Origin: Bin55 sp964511425
GTDB lineage: Bacteria > Pseudomonadota > Gammaproteobacteria > Pseudomonadales > Azotimanducaceae
Direction of reading: 5' to 3'
Length of the DNA stretch: 13,721 nt
Assembly (NCBI GenBank): GCA_964511425.1
Contig: CAZEFI010000051.1
Location: 1 to 13,721 of the forward strand
Below the pieces are notes generated by a model. That model saw only the letters and a program-made list of their open reading frames with translations. It was not told the origin of the DNA and did no database searches. Each line of letters starts with the position of its first letter. Position 1 is the first letter of the stretch. This document shows, piece after piece, positions 1-5,765 of the stretch. The position numbers and the translations under genes were made by a program.

Positions 1-2
1 GA

Positions 3-71
3 GCGTTCACGTTAGTGACTCCGATGAACCGTCAAAATGTAAGAGGAGCACGCCTTGCGTACTTATCTTAA
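3..71 (+). CDS. Possible 3' end of an upstream gene (partial)
   Basis: Reading frame 3 is open from the window edge to a TAA at 69-71 and would encode 22 C-terminal residues ending in ARLAYLS. Frame 2 is also open from the edge to a TAA at 83-85, so the frame cannot be chosen with confidence. No domain can be recognised from so short a piece. A gene ending here would be followed by about 75 bp before the next possible start. It could equally be non-coding upstream DNA. Confidence 0.2.
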   Translation, partial: AFTLVTPMNRQNVRGARLAYLS

Positions 72-147
72 TAATTACCAAATAAAGCGATCAAATAGAC
101 GATGAACGCCGTCAGCAAAGCGTGCATGGAAACCTCGAGTCGAGCGA

Positions 148-273
148 ATGGAGCTGAAAAAATTTTATCAATGCCCCCACGGTGGACTTAAAAACGAATC
201 TGCAAAGACTGTTAAGGCTCAGCTAAATTGCAGAGTTCAAATCCTGATTGTGCTTCGTAAAATTGATGGGTGA
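148..273 (+). CDS. Possible 41-residue small ORF coupled to the DUF815 gene
   Basis: ATG at 148 opens a 41-codon frame that ends with TGA at 271-273. The stop shares its A with the ATG at 273 of the next gene (TGATG), the usual arrangement for translational coupling. The product begins MELKKFYQCPHGG; it has Cys9 and His11 close together, Cys28, and a short hydrophobic stretch (VQILIVL) near the C-terminus, and ends in KIDG. I do not recognise it. No good ribosome binding site precedes the ATG (GAG occurs a few bases upstream but is weak), and an open frame this long can arise by chance. The best support is that the following gene also lacks a Shine-Dalgarno sequence, so a coupled upstream frame would explain how it is translated. 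Confidence 0.35.
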   Translation: MELKKFYQCPHGGLKNESAKTVKAQLNCRVQILIVLRKIDG

Positions 274-1157
274 TGGATGAGGAACTTCGGCAACTACTAA
301 AAAAACTAGAGGATCTAGCGAACGAATTTAAAGTGTTTGTTCCGAAGAACGTCGAGATCGATTGGGAGCATGTATATGCGGCGAAGTGGCGGTACCATGA
401 CTCGTACAGTACTTTCCATCCCATCAGAAAGATTGACACGTTCGAACTGAACGATTTGTTAGAAATTGATCGTCACAAGACGAGCTTGATCAACAACACT
501 GAGTTATTTTGTCGTGATCTTCCAGCTAACAACGCGCTTCTGTGGGGCGCACGCGGAACAGGTAAATCATCTCTAGTTCATGCGATTCTTCAGAAGTATC
601 GATTTCGAGGATTACGATTAGTTGAAGTCGAAAAACACCATTTAACCGAGATTGGAGCTCTCGCAGAATTATTAGGCGAACTTCCATTTAAGTTCATCGT
701 ATTCTGTGACGACTTATCGTTTGACATGTTAGATTTCAGTTACAAGGATTTGAAGAGTGCTTTAGAAGGATCCGTCATAACAGCAACGACGAACATCCTG
801 TTGTATGTTACATCGAATCGACGACATCTCATTACGGAATTGCATCAGGACAATGAGCGAGCACACAGTGAAGATTTACACCAAGCTGAAGCCATCGAAG
901 AAAAGATTTCGCTGTCCGACCGATTTGGTTTATGGCTCGCGTTTCACCCGTTTGACCAAGAACAATATTTACGGGTAGTAAATCACTGGATTAAAAAATT
1001 AGCAGAGAACTATCAGCTAGCTGCTGAGGTATCTGAAGACACGAGAAAACAAGCACTTCGGTGGGCGCTCAATCGCGGGGTTCATAGTGGTCGTACAGCT
1101 GCTCAATTTGCGCAGCACTGGATCGGGAATAAACTCCTTGAACAGACCGAGCGATGA
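273..1157 (+). CDS. DUF815-type AAA ATPase
   Basis: This is a cytoplasmic P-loop ATPase of the DUF815 family, a widespread bacterial group with no firmly established role. Numbering the protein from a GTG at 270 (295 residues), Walker A is GARGTGKS at 93-100. A Walker B-like FIVFCDDLSF lies at 142-151, a sensor-1-like TSNRRHL at 181-187, the family-typical SLSDRFGL at 214-221, and a sensor-2-like arginine in HSGRTAAQF near 275. The length fits the family. I prefer ATG 273 over GTG 270 because it is the better start codon and forms a TGATG overlap with the small ORF before it; neither has a clear ribosome binding site, and an in-frame TGA at 264-266 excludes any earlier start. The gene overlaps the DUF481 gene by four bases (ATGA), so the two are probably one operon. 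Substrate and partners are unknown. Confidence 0.9.
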   Translation: MDEELRQLLKKLEDLANEFKVFVPKNVEIDWEHVYAAKWRYHDSYSTFHPIRKIDTFELNDLLEIDRHKTSLINNTELFCRDLPANNALLWGARGTGKSSLVHAILQKYRFRGLRLVEVEKHHLTEIGALAELLGELPFKFIVFCDDLSFDMLDFSYKDLKSALEGSVITATTNILLYVTSNRRHLITELHQDNERAHSEDLHQAEAIEEKISLSDRFGLWLAFHPFDQEQYLRVVNHWIKKLAENYQLAAEVSEDTRKQALRWALNRGVHSGRTAAQFAQHWIGNKLLEQTER

Positions 1158-2137
1158 AAGTGTTGAAACGAACTTCAGTATTAATCTATACCATTAGTAT
1201 ATTTATTTATATTGCTGGTAGTAATGTTTATGGCGATACTGTAACATTGGATAATGGTGATGTACTTAACGGGGAGTTTATTGGTCTATCGGGTAAAGTA
1301 GTTACCTTTAAGACCGACTACGCAAACATACTCTACATCAAGCAAATAAAAGTCGAAAGTTTGGCTACCGAAACAGCTTTTACGATTAAATACGTCGATG
1401 GATCGATGGAAACAAAGGCTTTGAGTAATAGCCTTGACGTAAAAAAGTTTGACATTGTTCGATCTGCTAGTTCCTCACCGTTAGTGATCAACACTGCTTG
1501 GAAAAGCCAAATCACGTTGTCACTTGCAGGAACCTCTGGCAACAGTCAATCGCAGAACTTTTCCATGTTCGGAGAGTCTTCATTATTGCGTGCCAAAAGT
1601 GAACAATTACTCAATATCGCCCAAACTCTGGAAAAAACTGATGAACTCACGACTACTGATTTGCTCGATGTGAAGTACAACTTTCGTTGGCTTAGGGAGA
1701 ATCAGTGGTATAACACTATGAGTATTGATTACTCGTATGATCCGTTAAAAGACAATACGTGGAGATCAGTTCTCGGATTTGGAGGTGGGAAAAAGTTTAT
1801 TGAACATTCATTGACAGACTTGTCGATTGATGTAGCGGTTAGCGCGGTATATCAGTCTGTCGATGAGTTGAAAGAAATTTCTCCGGCGATCCGCGTAGCG
1901 AGTATTTTTAACAAAAAACTGTTCGGCGGGAGGATTGAATTTTTACAACAAAATCGGTTGCTTTGGATAACCGAAAAGAATGGAGGTGTGGTTGACGGAC
2001 TGTTCGGTTTTCGTCTATTGCTCTCGCATGCGCTTAATCTCGATTTTCGTAGCACGTTAAAGCATGAAACCAAACCTGCTGAGAACTCCAAGAACACCGA
2101 TTTGACTTATAGCTTTGGGGTAGGCGTTTCGTTCTAG
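1154..2137 (+). CDS. DUF481-family outer-membrane beta-barrel protein (YdiY-like)
   Basis: The predicted product has 327 residues. It begins with a signal peptide (MKVLKRTSVLIY, hydrophobic to about residue 24), with likely cleavage after SNVYG near residue 27. The next section (DTVTLDNGDVLNG) is the small strand-rich domain often found at the front of these proteins. The rest alternates short amphipathic strands typical of DUF481 (salt-induced outer-membrane protein) barrels. It ends in GVGVSF; a C-terminal phenylalanine is the usual signal for barrel insertion by the BAM complex. Function in the family is poorly defined; a porin-like or structural outer-membrane role is usually assumed. Its ATG lies inside the end of the DUF815 gene (ATGA), and there is no strong ribosome binding site, so coupling to the ATPase is likely. 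The tRNA-Glu promoter begins 23 bp after its stop. Confidence 0.8.
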   Translation: MKVLKRTSVLIYTISIFIYIAGSNVYGDTVTLDNGDVLNGEFIGLSGKVVTFKTDYANILYIKQIKVESLATETAFTIKYVDGSMETKALSNSLDVKKFDIVRSASSSPLVINTAWKSQITLSLAGTSGNSQSQNFSMFGESSLLRAKSEQLLNIAQTLEKTDELTTTDLLDVKYNFRWLRENQWYNTMSIDYSYDPLKDNTWRSVLGFGGGKKFIEHSLTDLSIDVAVSAVYQSVDELKEISPAIRVASIFNKKLFGGRIEFLQQNRLLWITEKNGGVVDGLFGFRLLLSHALNLDFRSTLKHETKPAENSKNTDLTYSFGVGVSF

Positions 2138-2159
2138 TTGAACACTACTACGAAGTCTC

Positions 2160-2187
2160 TTGACCGTCTTTCTGCTAAGCGTAAAAT
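2160..2187 (+). promoter_or_regulatory. Sigma-70-type promoter of tRNA-Glu
   Basis: A TTGACC -35 element (2160-2165) and a TAAAAT -10 element (2182-2187) are separated by 16 bp. Transcription would start around 2194, about six bases before the mature tRNA 5' end at 2200. This is the clearest promoter in the window. It shows that the tRNA can be expressed independently of the DUF815-DUF481 operon just upstream. Confidence 0.7.
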
Positions 2188-2199
2188 TGCTCGTTCTGC

Positions 2200-2275
2200 G
2201 TCCCCTTCGTCTAGTGGCCCAGGACACTGGGTTTTCATCCCAGCAACAGGGGTTCGACTCCCCTAGGGGACGCCA
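2200..2275 (+). tRNA. tRNA-Glu (anticodon UUC)
   Basis: A complete 76-nt cloverleaf can be drawn by hand. The acceptor stem GTCCCCT (2200-2206) pairs with AGGGGAC (2265-2271). The anticodon stem CTGGG/CCCAG (2227-2231/2239-2243) encloses the loop TTTTCAT with anticodon TTC at 2234-2236. The T-arm AGGGG/CCCCT (2248-2252/2260-2264) encloses TTCGACT. The discriminator is G2272 and the CCA (2273-2275) is encoded in the DNA. The 5' half (GTCCCCTTCGTCTAG) and acceptor stem match the gammaproteobacterial tRNA-Glu that I know from Escherichia coli. It charges glutamate for GAA/GAG codons and is also the form used in tetrapyrrole synthesis. No second tRNA follows. Confidence 0.97.
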
Positions 2276-2282
2276 TTATTCC

Positions 2283-2304
2283 GATTCGTCGCGGACTACG
2301 AATC
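2283..2304. terminator. Stem-loop just after tRNA-Glu
   Basis: GATTCGT (2283-2289) and ACGAATC (2298-2304) form a perfect 7-bp stem with an 8-nt loop, starting eight bases after the encoded CCA. No run of T follows on either strand, so it is not a textbook intrinsic terminator. It may mark the 3' end of the tRNA precursor or act with the next hairpin between the convergent genes. Confidence 0.4.
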
Positions 2305-2319
2305 TGAGACCGCTTCTAC

Positions 2320-2342
2320 GATCCCTTGATGCAAGCCGGATC
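2320..2342. terminator. Bulged stem-loop at the end of the acidic-tail gene
   Basis: GATCC (2320-2324) pairs with GGATC (2338-2342), and inside it CTTG (2325-2328) pairs with CAAG (2332-2335) around a 3-nt loop; CC at 2336-2337 is bulged. This gives nine base pairs and touches the stop codon of the minus-strand gene (2341-2343). No T run follows in either direction, so its role as terminator or 3' RNA end is inferred from its place between convergent transcripts. Confidence 0.4.
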
Positions 2343-2955
2343 AGTCGTCAGAAGGAACGAGTTCGTCGTTCTCTGATTTTTCTTCATCTGGTTCTGCTTC
2401 TTCGTCTTCGCTATCACTCGAATCGAATTCGATGATGTAAGAATTCGCAAGAATTTGGCGATACTCAAGGACCGCCTTTTTCATATTTTTTAGCTCAAGA
2501 GTATCCTCTGCATCGCCTACCGAGAACGTTATTTCTGCAGCGGTGGCGAGCCCCTCCAAGAACTCCGTAAACTCTTTCTGGTCAAATTTGGCACTTGCGT
2601 GTCTATCGTTCAGGGCTGAGAACGTTACATCGACTGACTTTGAATCTCCGTCGTCAAATCGATATTGAAGTTTCTGCGGTTCAGAACTCTCTTCTGGGGC
2701 TTCTGAAAACAGGAAAGAACTTCCAAATGAGGAAACTTCAGAACACACGATACTCACTCCCATTGGTGGGAAAACGTCTGAAGATTTGTCGTTGTATTGC
2801 ATTCCCCAGTGATATCGATCAAAAAATCGGTCATGGGTGACGTGGACAACTGCGTCTCCAATCGTTTTCAAGTACTTTGATTCGAGAAAAAATTCATGAT
2901 GCGCGTGGCAGGAAATGGACAAGAGGCAAGTCAGAGCAAGAAAGCACTTAACCAT
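2341..2955 (-). CDS. Unrecognised exported protein with acidic C-terminal tail, next to znuB
   Basis: From the ATG at 2955 the product has 204 residues. The start MVKCFLALTCLLSI is a typical signal peptide with likely cleavage around residues 17-18 (CHA); Cys16 does not sit in a good lipobox, so a soluble periplasmic protein is more likely than a lipoprotein. A frame extension to a GTG at 3006 would bury this signal, so I rejected it. The mature protein starts with clustered histidines (17, 19, 20), followed by His38, His41 and His49. The middle looks like a mixed strand/helix domain (residues 95-175) that I cannot assign. The last 28 residues contain 15 Asp/Glu. It follows znuB in the same direction after a 141-bp gap and might be cotranscribed. 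A zinc-handling role is inference from location and His/acidic composition only. Confidence 0.75.
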   Translation of the reverse strand: MVKCFLALTCLLSISCHAHHEFFLESKYLKTIGDAVVHVTHDRFFDRYHWGMQYNDKSSDVFPPMGVSIVCSEVSSFGSSFLFSEAPEESSEPQKLQYRFDDGDSKSVDVTFSALNDRHASAKFDQKEFTEFLEGLATAAEITFSVGDAEDTLELKNMKKAVLEYRQILANSYIIEFDSSDSEDEEAEPDEEKSENDELVPSDD

Positions 2956-3096
2956 ATTGAGTCTCGTGGCGATATGAGGAGCCGAATTGTTTATACACCG
3001 AAACACTAGTATGAAGTTGAACCGCTGTGCGTCATTGTGTATCCACGGTAGAGTTTAATTTTGGTAAGTTTGCGATCGAACCATTTGAAATCAGTT

Positions 3097-3900
3097 TTAG
3101 TGCTTTAGAAAAATCGAGGCAGTTCGCGATATCACAAACAACATGATAGCCGCAACCACAATAGAAGGACCTGAAGGCGTGTCAAATTGAAGCGAGCCAA
3201 AGAGACCAGCTATTACCGATAACACTCCAACAACTGTAGCACTTGCAGCCATAATCTCCGGTGTAGTAGAGAAGCGCCTTGCAGTTGCGGCTGGGATCAC
3301 TAAAAGAGCGACTATCAAGAGAACTCCGACAATCTTTATTGCTACTGCAATGATTGCAGCAACCAATATGCCGAAGAGAAATTTCGATCGGTTTGGATTT
3401 AGTGATTCCACAGTGGCTAAGTCTTCGCTCATCGTGGAAACCAACAACGATTGCCACATCCAGAAGAGTACAGCTAACGCGACGGAACCTCCAAGCCAAA
3501 CTTGAAGCAGATCAAGTCGCGTCACGGCTAGTATGTCCCCAAACAGTAGTGTTTGTATGTTGAGCCGCATTCCGGGTATGAAAGCGAGCACTACCAATCC
3601 AAGCGCTAAGCCACCGTGGGCGAGTAGTCCGAGAATTGTGTCCGTGGGTAGCCCTCCTCGTCGATCTAAGAAGAATAGTAAGGTCACCACGACTGATGCC
3701 GACGCAAAAATACCGATCACTAGATTTAGATCAAATATGATCGCCATTGCAACGCCCAATAGGGATGAATGAGCGATGGTCTCTCCAAAATATGCCAAAC
3801 GTCGCCAGACGATGAAACAACCTACCGGTCCCGCAAAACACGCAACTCCGATACCGGCGATCATTGCGCGCACGAAAAAGTCGTCAAGTAAGGACATCAT
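3097..3900 (-). CDS. znuB: Zinc ABC transporter permease ZnuB
   Basis: This 267-residue membrane protein belongs to the ABC-3 (manganese/zinc/iron chelate) permease family and would form the channel of the ZnuABC zinc importer. Family features include the WRRLAYFGETIAHSSLLG segment at about 32-49 with its conserved His44, FGDILAV at 120-126, the KIVGVLLIVALLVIPAA helix at 189-205, and DTPSGPSIV near 240-248. About eight hydrophobic helices can be traced. Manganese or iron permeases of the same family look alike; the assignment to zinc rests on the neighbouring ZnuA. The start is one of two adjacent ATG codons at 3898-3900 and 3895-3897; neither has a clear ribosome binding site. It lies 30 bp downstream of znuC and is probably cotranscribed with it. 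Confidence 0.92.
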   Translation of the reverse strand: MMSLLDDFFVRAMIAGIGVACFAGPVGCFIVWRRLAYFGETIAHSSLLGVAMAIIFDLNLVIGIFASASVVVTLLFFLDRRGGLPTDTILGLLAHGGLALGLVVLAFIPGMRLNIQTLLFGDILAVTRLDLLQVWLGGSVALAVLFWMWQSLLVSTMSEDLATVESLNPNRSKFLFGILVAAIIAVAIKIVGVLLIVALLVIPAATARRFSTTPEIMAASATVVGVLSVIAGLFGSLQFDTPSGPSIVVAAIMLFVISRTASIFLKH

Positions 3901-3930
3901 TGAACGAGAGCGGGGTACATCGATACGACA

Positions 3931-4590
3931 CTACGCACTGCGGTTCCAGACTGGATTGTCGGTATTGGTATGATCGTGTTCGTGAGGAACTAATACTAAG
4001 ACATCGTCCGCGTCTTTAAAGACTCGCTCGATATCGTGGGACACAATTAAGACACCACACCCAATTTCGTCACGAATCGTGAGTATTAAGTCGTTGAGAA
4101 TGTCAGTATTTGCAATGTCGACTCCCTGAAGTGGTTCATCTAAAACCAACAATTGAGGTTTCCGCAATATTGCTCGCGCAAGCATCAACCGTTGAAACTC
4201 GCCACCAGAGAGAGTTGTCACCGATGGATTACCTAGTTTTTCCAGTCCTACGACAAAGAGTACATGTTCAATTTCTTCACGTGTCGGACGATGACGACCC
4301 AAGGTGAGCAAACGGTTCAGCGTCAATGGCAGAATGGGCGTTATTGCTAGCTTTTGTGGTACATAACCGATGGTCAGCAGAGCTTGTTTTTCGATAGTAC
4401 CTTCGGTATGGGGAATCAAACCAAGAAGAGTCTTGACGCAGGTTGATTTTCCTGCACCATTGCCACCAATGATGCAAACCAATTGACTCGCCTCGACATT
4501 GACATTTACGTATCTAAATATCCAACGCTCAGACAAGCGGACGCCGATATTTTCAGCTGACAAAAGAACCTGAGAGTTGTTGGTGTTCAT
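3931..4590 (-). CDS. znuC: Zinc ABC transporter ATP-binding protein ZnuC
   Basis: This 219-residue ATPase energises zinc import through ZnuB. Visible motifs are Walker A GGNGAGKST (42-50), the Q-loop Gln79, the signature LSGGE (127-131), Walker B LLVLDEP with catalytic Glu152 (147-153) and the H-loop His185. The C-terminal tail carries HEHDH (203-207), a small metal-ligand-rich patch. ZnuC is shorter than many relatives, with a compact helical region. The start at 4590 follows the family's usual N-terminus closely, though no good Shine-Dalgarno sequence is visible. It is the first gene of a znuC-znuB transcript, and a perfect TATAAT box on this strand (ATTATA on the plus strand at 4690-4695) lies about 100 bp upstream. 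Zinc-responsive Zur repression is expected for the family, but I found no convincing Zur box. Confidence 0.93.
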   Translation of the reverse strand: MNTNNSQVLLSAENIGVRLSERWIFRYVNVNVEASQLVCIIGGNGAGKSTCVKTLLGLIPHTEGTIEKQALLTIGYVPQKLAITPILPLTLNRLLTLGRHRPTREEIEHVLFVVGLEKLGNPSVTTLSGGEFQRLMLARAILRKPQLLVLDEPLQGVDIANTDILNDLILTIRDEIGCGVLIVSHDIERVFKDADDVLVLVPHEHDHTNTDNPVWNRSA

Positions 4591-4631
4591 ATGACAATTT
4601 TCGCAAAAACACCGTCATTTACGCTAGGGTC

Positions 4632-4664
4632 GTGTTCCCAAACACAGTAAGAAATTTTTGGAAC
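4632..4664. promoter_or_regulatory. Nested inverted repeats in the znuC/znuA divergent control region
   Basis: The 146-bp gap between the divergent znuC and znuA genes contains two overlapping dyads. GTGTT (4632-4636) and AACAC (4641-4645) pair around CCCA. GTTCCCAAA (4634-4642) and TTTTGGAAC (4656-4664) are inverted copies with one mismatch and a 13-bp spacer. The two share the left arm, so only one could fold at a time in RNA. Neither matches the AT-rich Zur consensus that I know from enterobacteria (TGTTATAATATAACA-like). They may be an operator for another regulator or part of the znuC leader. Confidence 0.35.
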
Positions 4665-4679
4665 CACTGAGACGGTGGT

Positions 4680-4705
4680 ATGCACTAAAATTATAGAACA
4701 GGCAT
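4680..4705. promoter_or_regulatory. Overlapping divergent -10 candidates of znuC and znuA
   Basis: Reading the minus strand, TATAAT (plus-strand ATTATA, 4690-4695) is a consensus -10 for znuC, with only a poor -35 near 4713-4718. Reading the plus strand, TAAAAT (4686-4691) is a possible -10 for znuA, about 46 bp before its start, again without a good -35. The segment is flanked by ATGC (4680-4683) and GCAT (4702-4705). A repressor bound here could cover both promoters, the expected logic for divergent znu genes. Activator-dependence or a non-consensus -35 would explain the weak upstream boxes. Confidence 0.35.
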
Positions 4706-4736
4706 TTTTACTCACAGAATCCAAGGAAACGCAGAT

Positions 4737-5714
4737 ATGTCGCGAATAGGTGATTACAAAAGTTTATTGTTGCTAACCGTAGTGGGTAGCATGTTAGGAT
4801 GTGCTACTTGTGCCGTTGCAGAAGATGATCTGCGCGTTGTCACGTCAATCAAGCCGTTGCACTCTATCGTTAGTGCTGTCATGTCGGGGGTTGGCGAGCC
4901 TCAGTTAATCATACCTGGATTTGTTTCACCACATACACACATCCTACGGCCCTCCAACATGCGTACTCTTCAGAATGCATCGGTTGTGTTCCTCATTGAT
5001 GAGAGTTGCGAAGCCAGTATGGGTGCTGCGGCGAGATCCCTCGGGGAGAGTGTCCAAGTAATCGAACTCATGAAGATAGACAACATTGAATTGGTGCAAT
5101 GGGCCGACCAGTCTCGGCACGGTGGAGAACATGACGAAGATGAGGAAGAGCCCGAGATCGAATCATTGCGTGATATGAGCAGTTTCGACCATCATATTTG
5201 GCTTGATCCCAAGAATGCTATCGTGATGACGAGAGAAGTCGCACGTGTTCTATCTTTGCACTCTGAGGAACACTCGGATGTTTTTTTCAAAAACGCTGAC
5301 AATTTGATTGAAGACATAGAAGCCCTGATAGAACGGCTGACTGAAAGTTACGATGCCGCTACGGTATCACTCAAACCTTTCATTGTGTATCACGACGGTT
5401 ATCAATCGTTTGAACATAGATTTGGCCTCGACGGACTGACCCGTGCATTTCTCAAGGGTGAATACACCCCGGGCGCAAAACACATACAAGAACTTCAAAA
5501 AGAAATAACAGATTTGAAGATCGAGTGTGTATTCACAGAGCCCCAATTTGATGATGATTTCGTGGATTCGTTAGAAGATACGACGAACTTGAAAGTACGT
5601 ACATTGGATCCGTTAGGAGCCACATTGGATGCCGGTCCAGATCTGTATATCAAACTGCTGGAAAACCTGAGTTCATCCATCATAGACTGCTTGACAAGCG
5701 ACGATGAGTCTTAG
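4737..5714 (+). CDS. znuA: Periplasmic zinc-binding protein ZnuA
   Basis: This 325-residue cluster A-I (cluster 9) solute-binding protein captures zinc in the periplasm and passes it to ZnuB. A signal peptide covers about residues 1-28 (cleavage after CAVA, before EDD). The expected metal histidines are visible: His66 in SPHTHILRPS, His152/153 in DHHIWLDP and His219 in VYHDGYQSFE. CVFTEPQFD and TLDPLG are ZnuA-type C-terminal segments, and Cys264 and Cys318 sit where the family has a disulfide. The mobile metal-rich loop is short and acidic (HGGEHDEDEEEPE, 128-140) rather than long and His-rich. AAGGA at 4723-4727 is a good ribosome binding site nine bases before the ATG. It is divergent from znuCB, the common arrangement in gammaproteobacteria. 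Manganese specificity cannot be excluded, but the histidine pattern favours zinc. Confidence 0.94.
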   Translation: MSRIGDYKSLLLLTVVGSMLGCATCAVAEDDLRVVTSIKPLHSIVSAVMSGVGEPQLIIPGFVSPHTHILRPSNMRTLQNASVVFLIDESCEASMGAAARSLGESVQVIELMKIDNIELVQWADQSRHGGEHDEDEEEPEIESLRDMSSFDHHIWLDPKNAIVMTREVARVLSLHSEEHSDVFFKNADNLIEDIEALIERLTESYDAATVSLKPFIVYHDGYQSFEHRFGLDGLTRAFLKGEYTPGAKHIQELQKEITDLKIECVFTEPQFDDDFVDSLEDTTNLKVRTLDPLGATLDAGPDLYIKLLENLSSSIIDCLTSDDES

Positions 5715-5765
5715 TGGATGCACTGGCGCAAAACTTAGTTAGACGTTCTTAATACTAGACATCGA

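Noticed and set aside
195..265. tRNA-like segment with GCTCAG and GTTCAAATCC motifs
   Set aside because: The T-arm cannot form five pairs around TTCAAAT, there is no acceptor stem, and no anticodon arm can be placed. The resemblance is only local.
2160..2435. 91-residue plus-strand reading frame
   Set aside because: It runs through the tRNA-Glu promoter, the whole tRNA gene and both hairpins, and then antisense into the acidic-tail gene. It has no Shine-Dalgarno sequence and a low-complexity Arg/Leu/Ser-rich translation.
2956..3006. N-terminal extension of the acidic-tail protein to a GTG at 3006
   Set aside because: The added 17 residues are not hydrophobic and would place the clear signal peptide internally; ATG 2955 starts exactly at the signal peptide.
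3182..3499. 105-residue minus-strand reading frame inside znuB
   Set aside because: It is a frame-shifted shadow of znuB, whose own frame carries all the family motifs without interruption.
4591..4736. A canonical Zur box between znuC and znuA
   Set aside because: I looked for a TGTTAT...ATAACA type palindrome on both strands and found only partial AT-rich matches around 4685-4697, not good enough to call.
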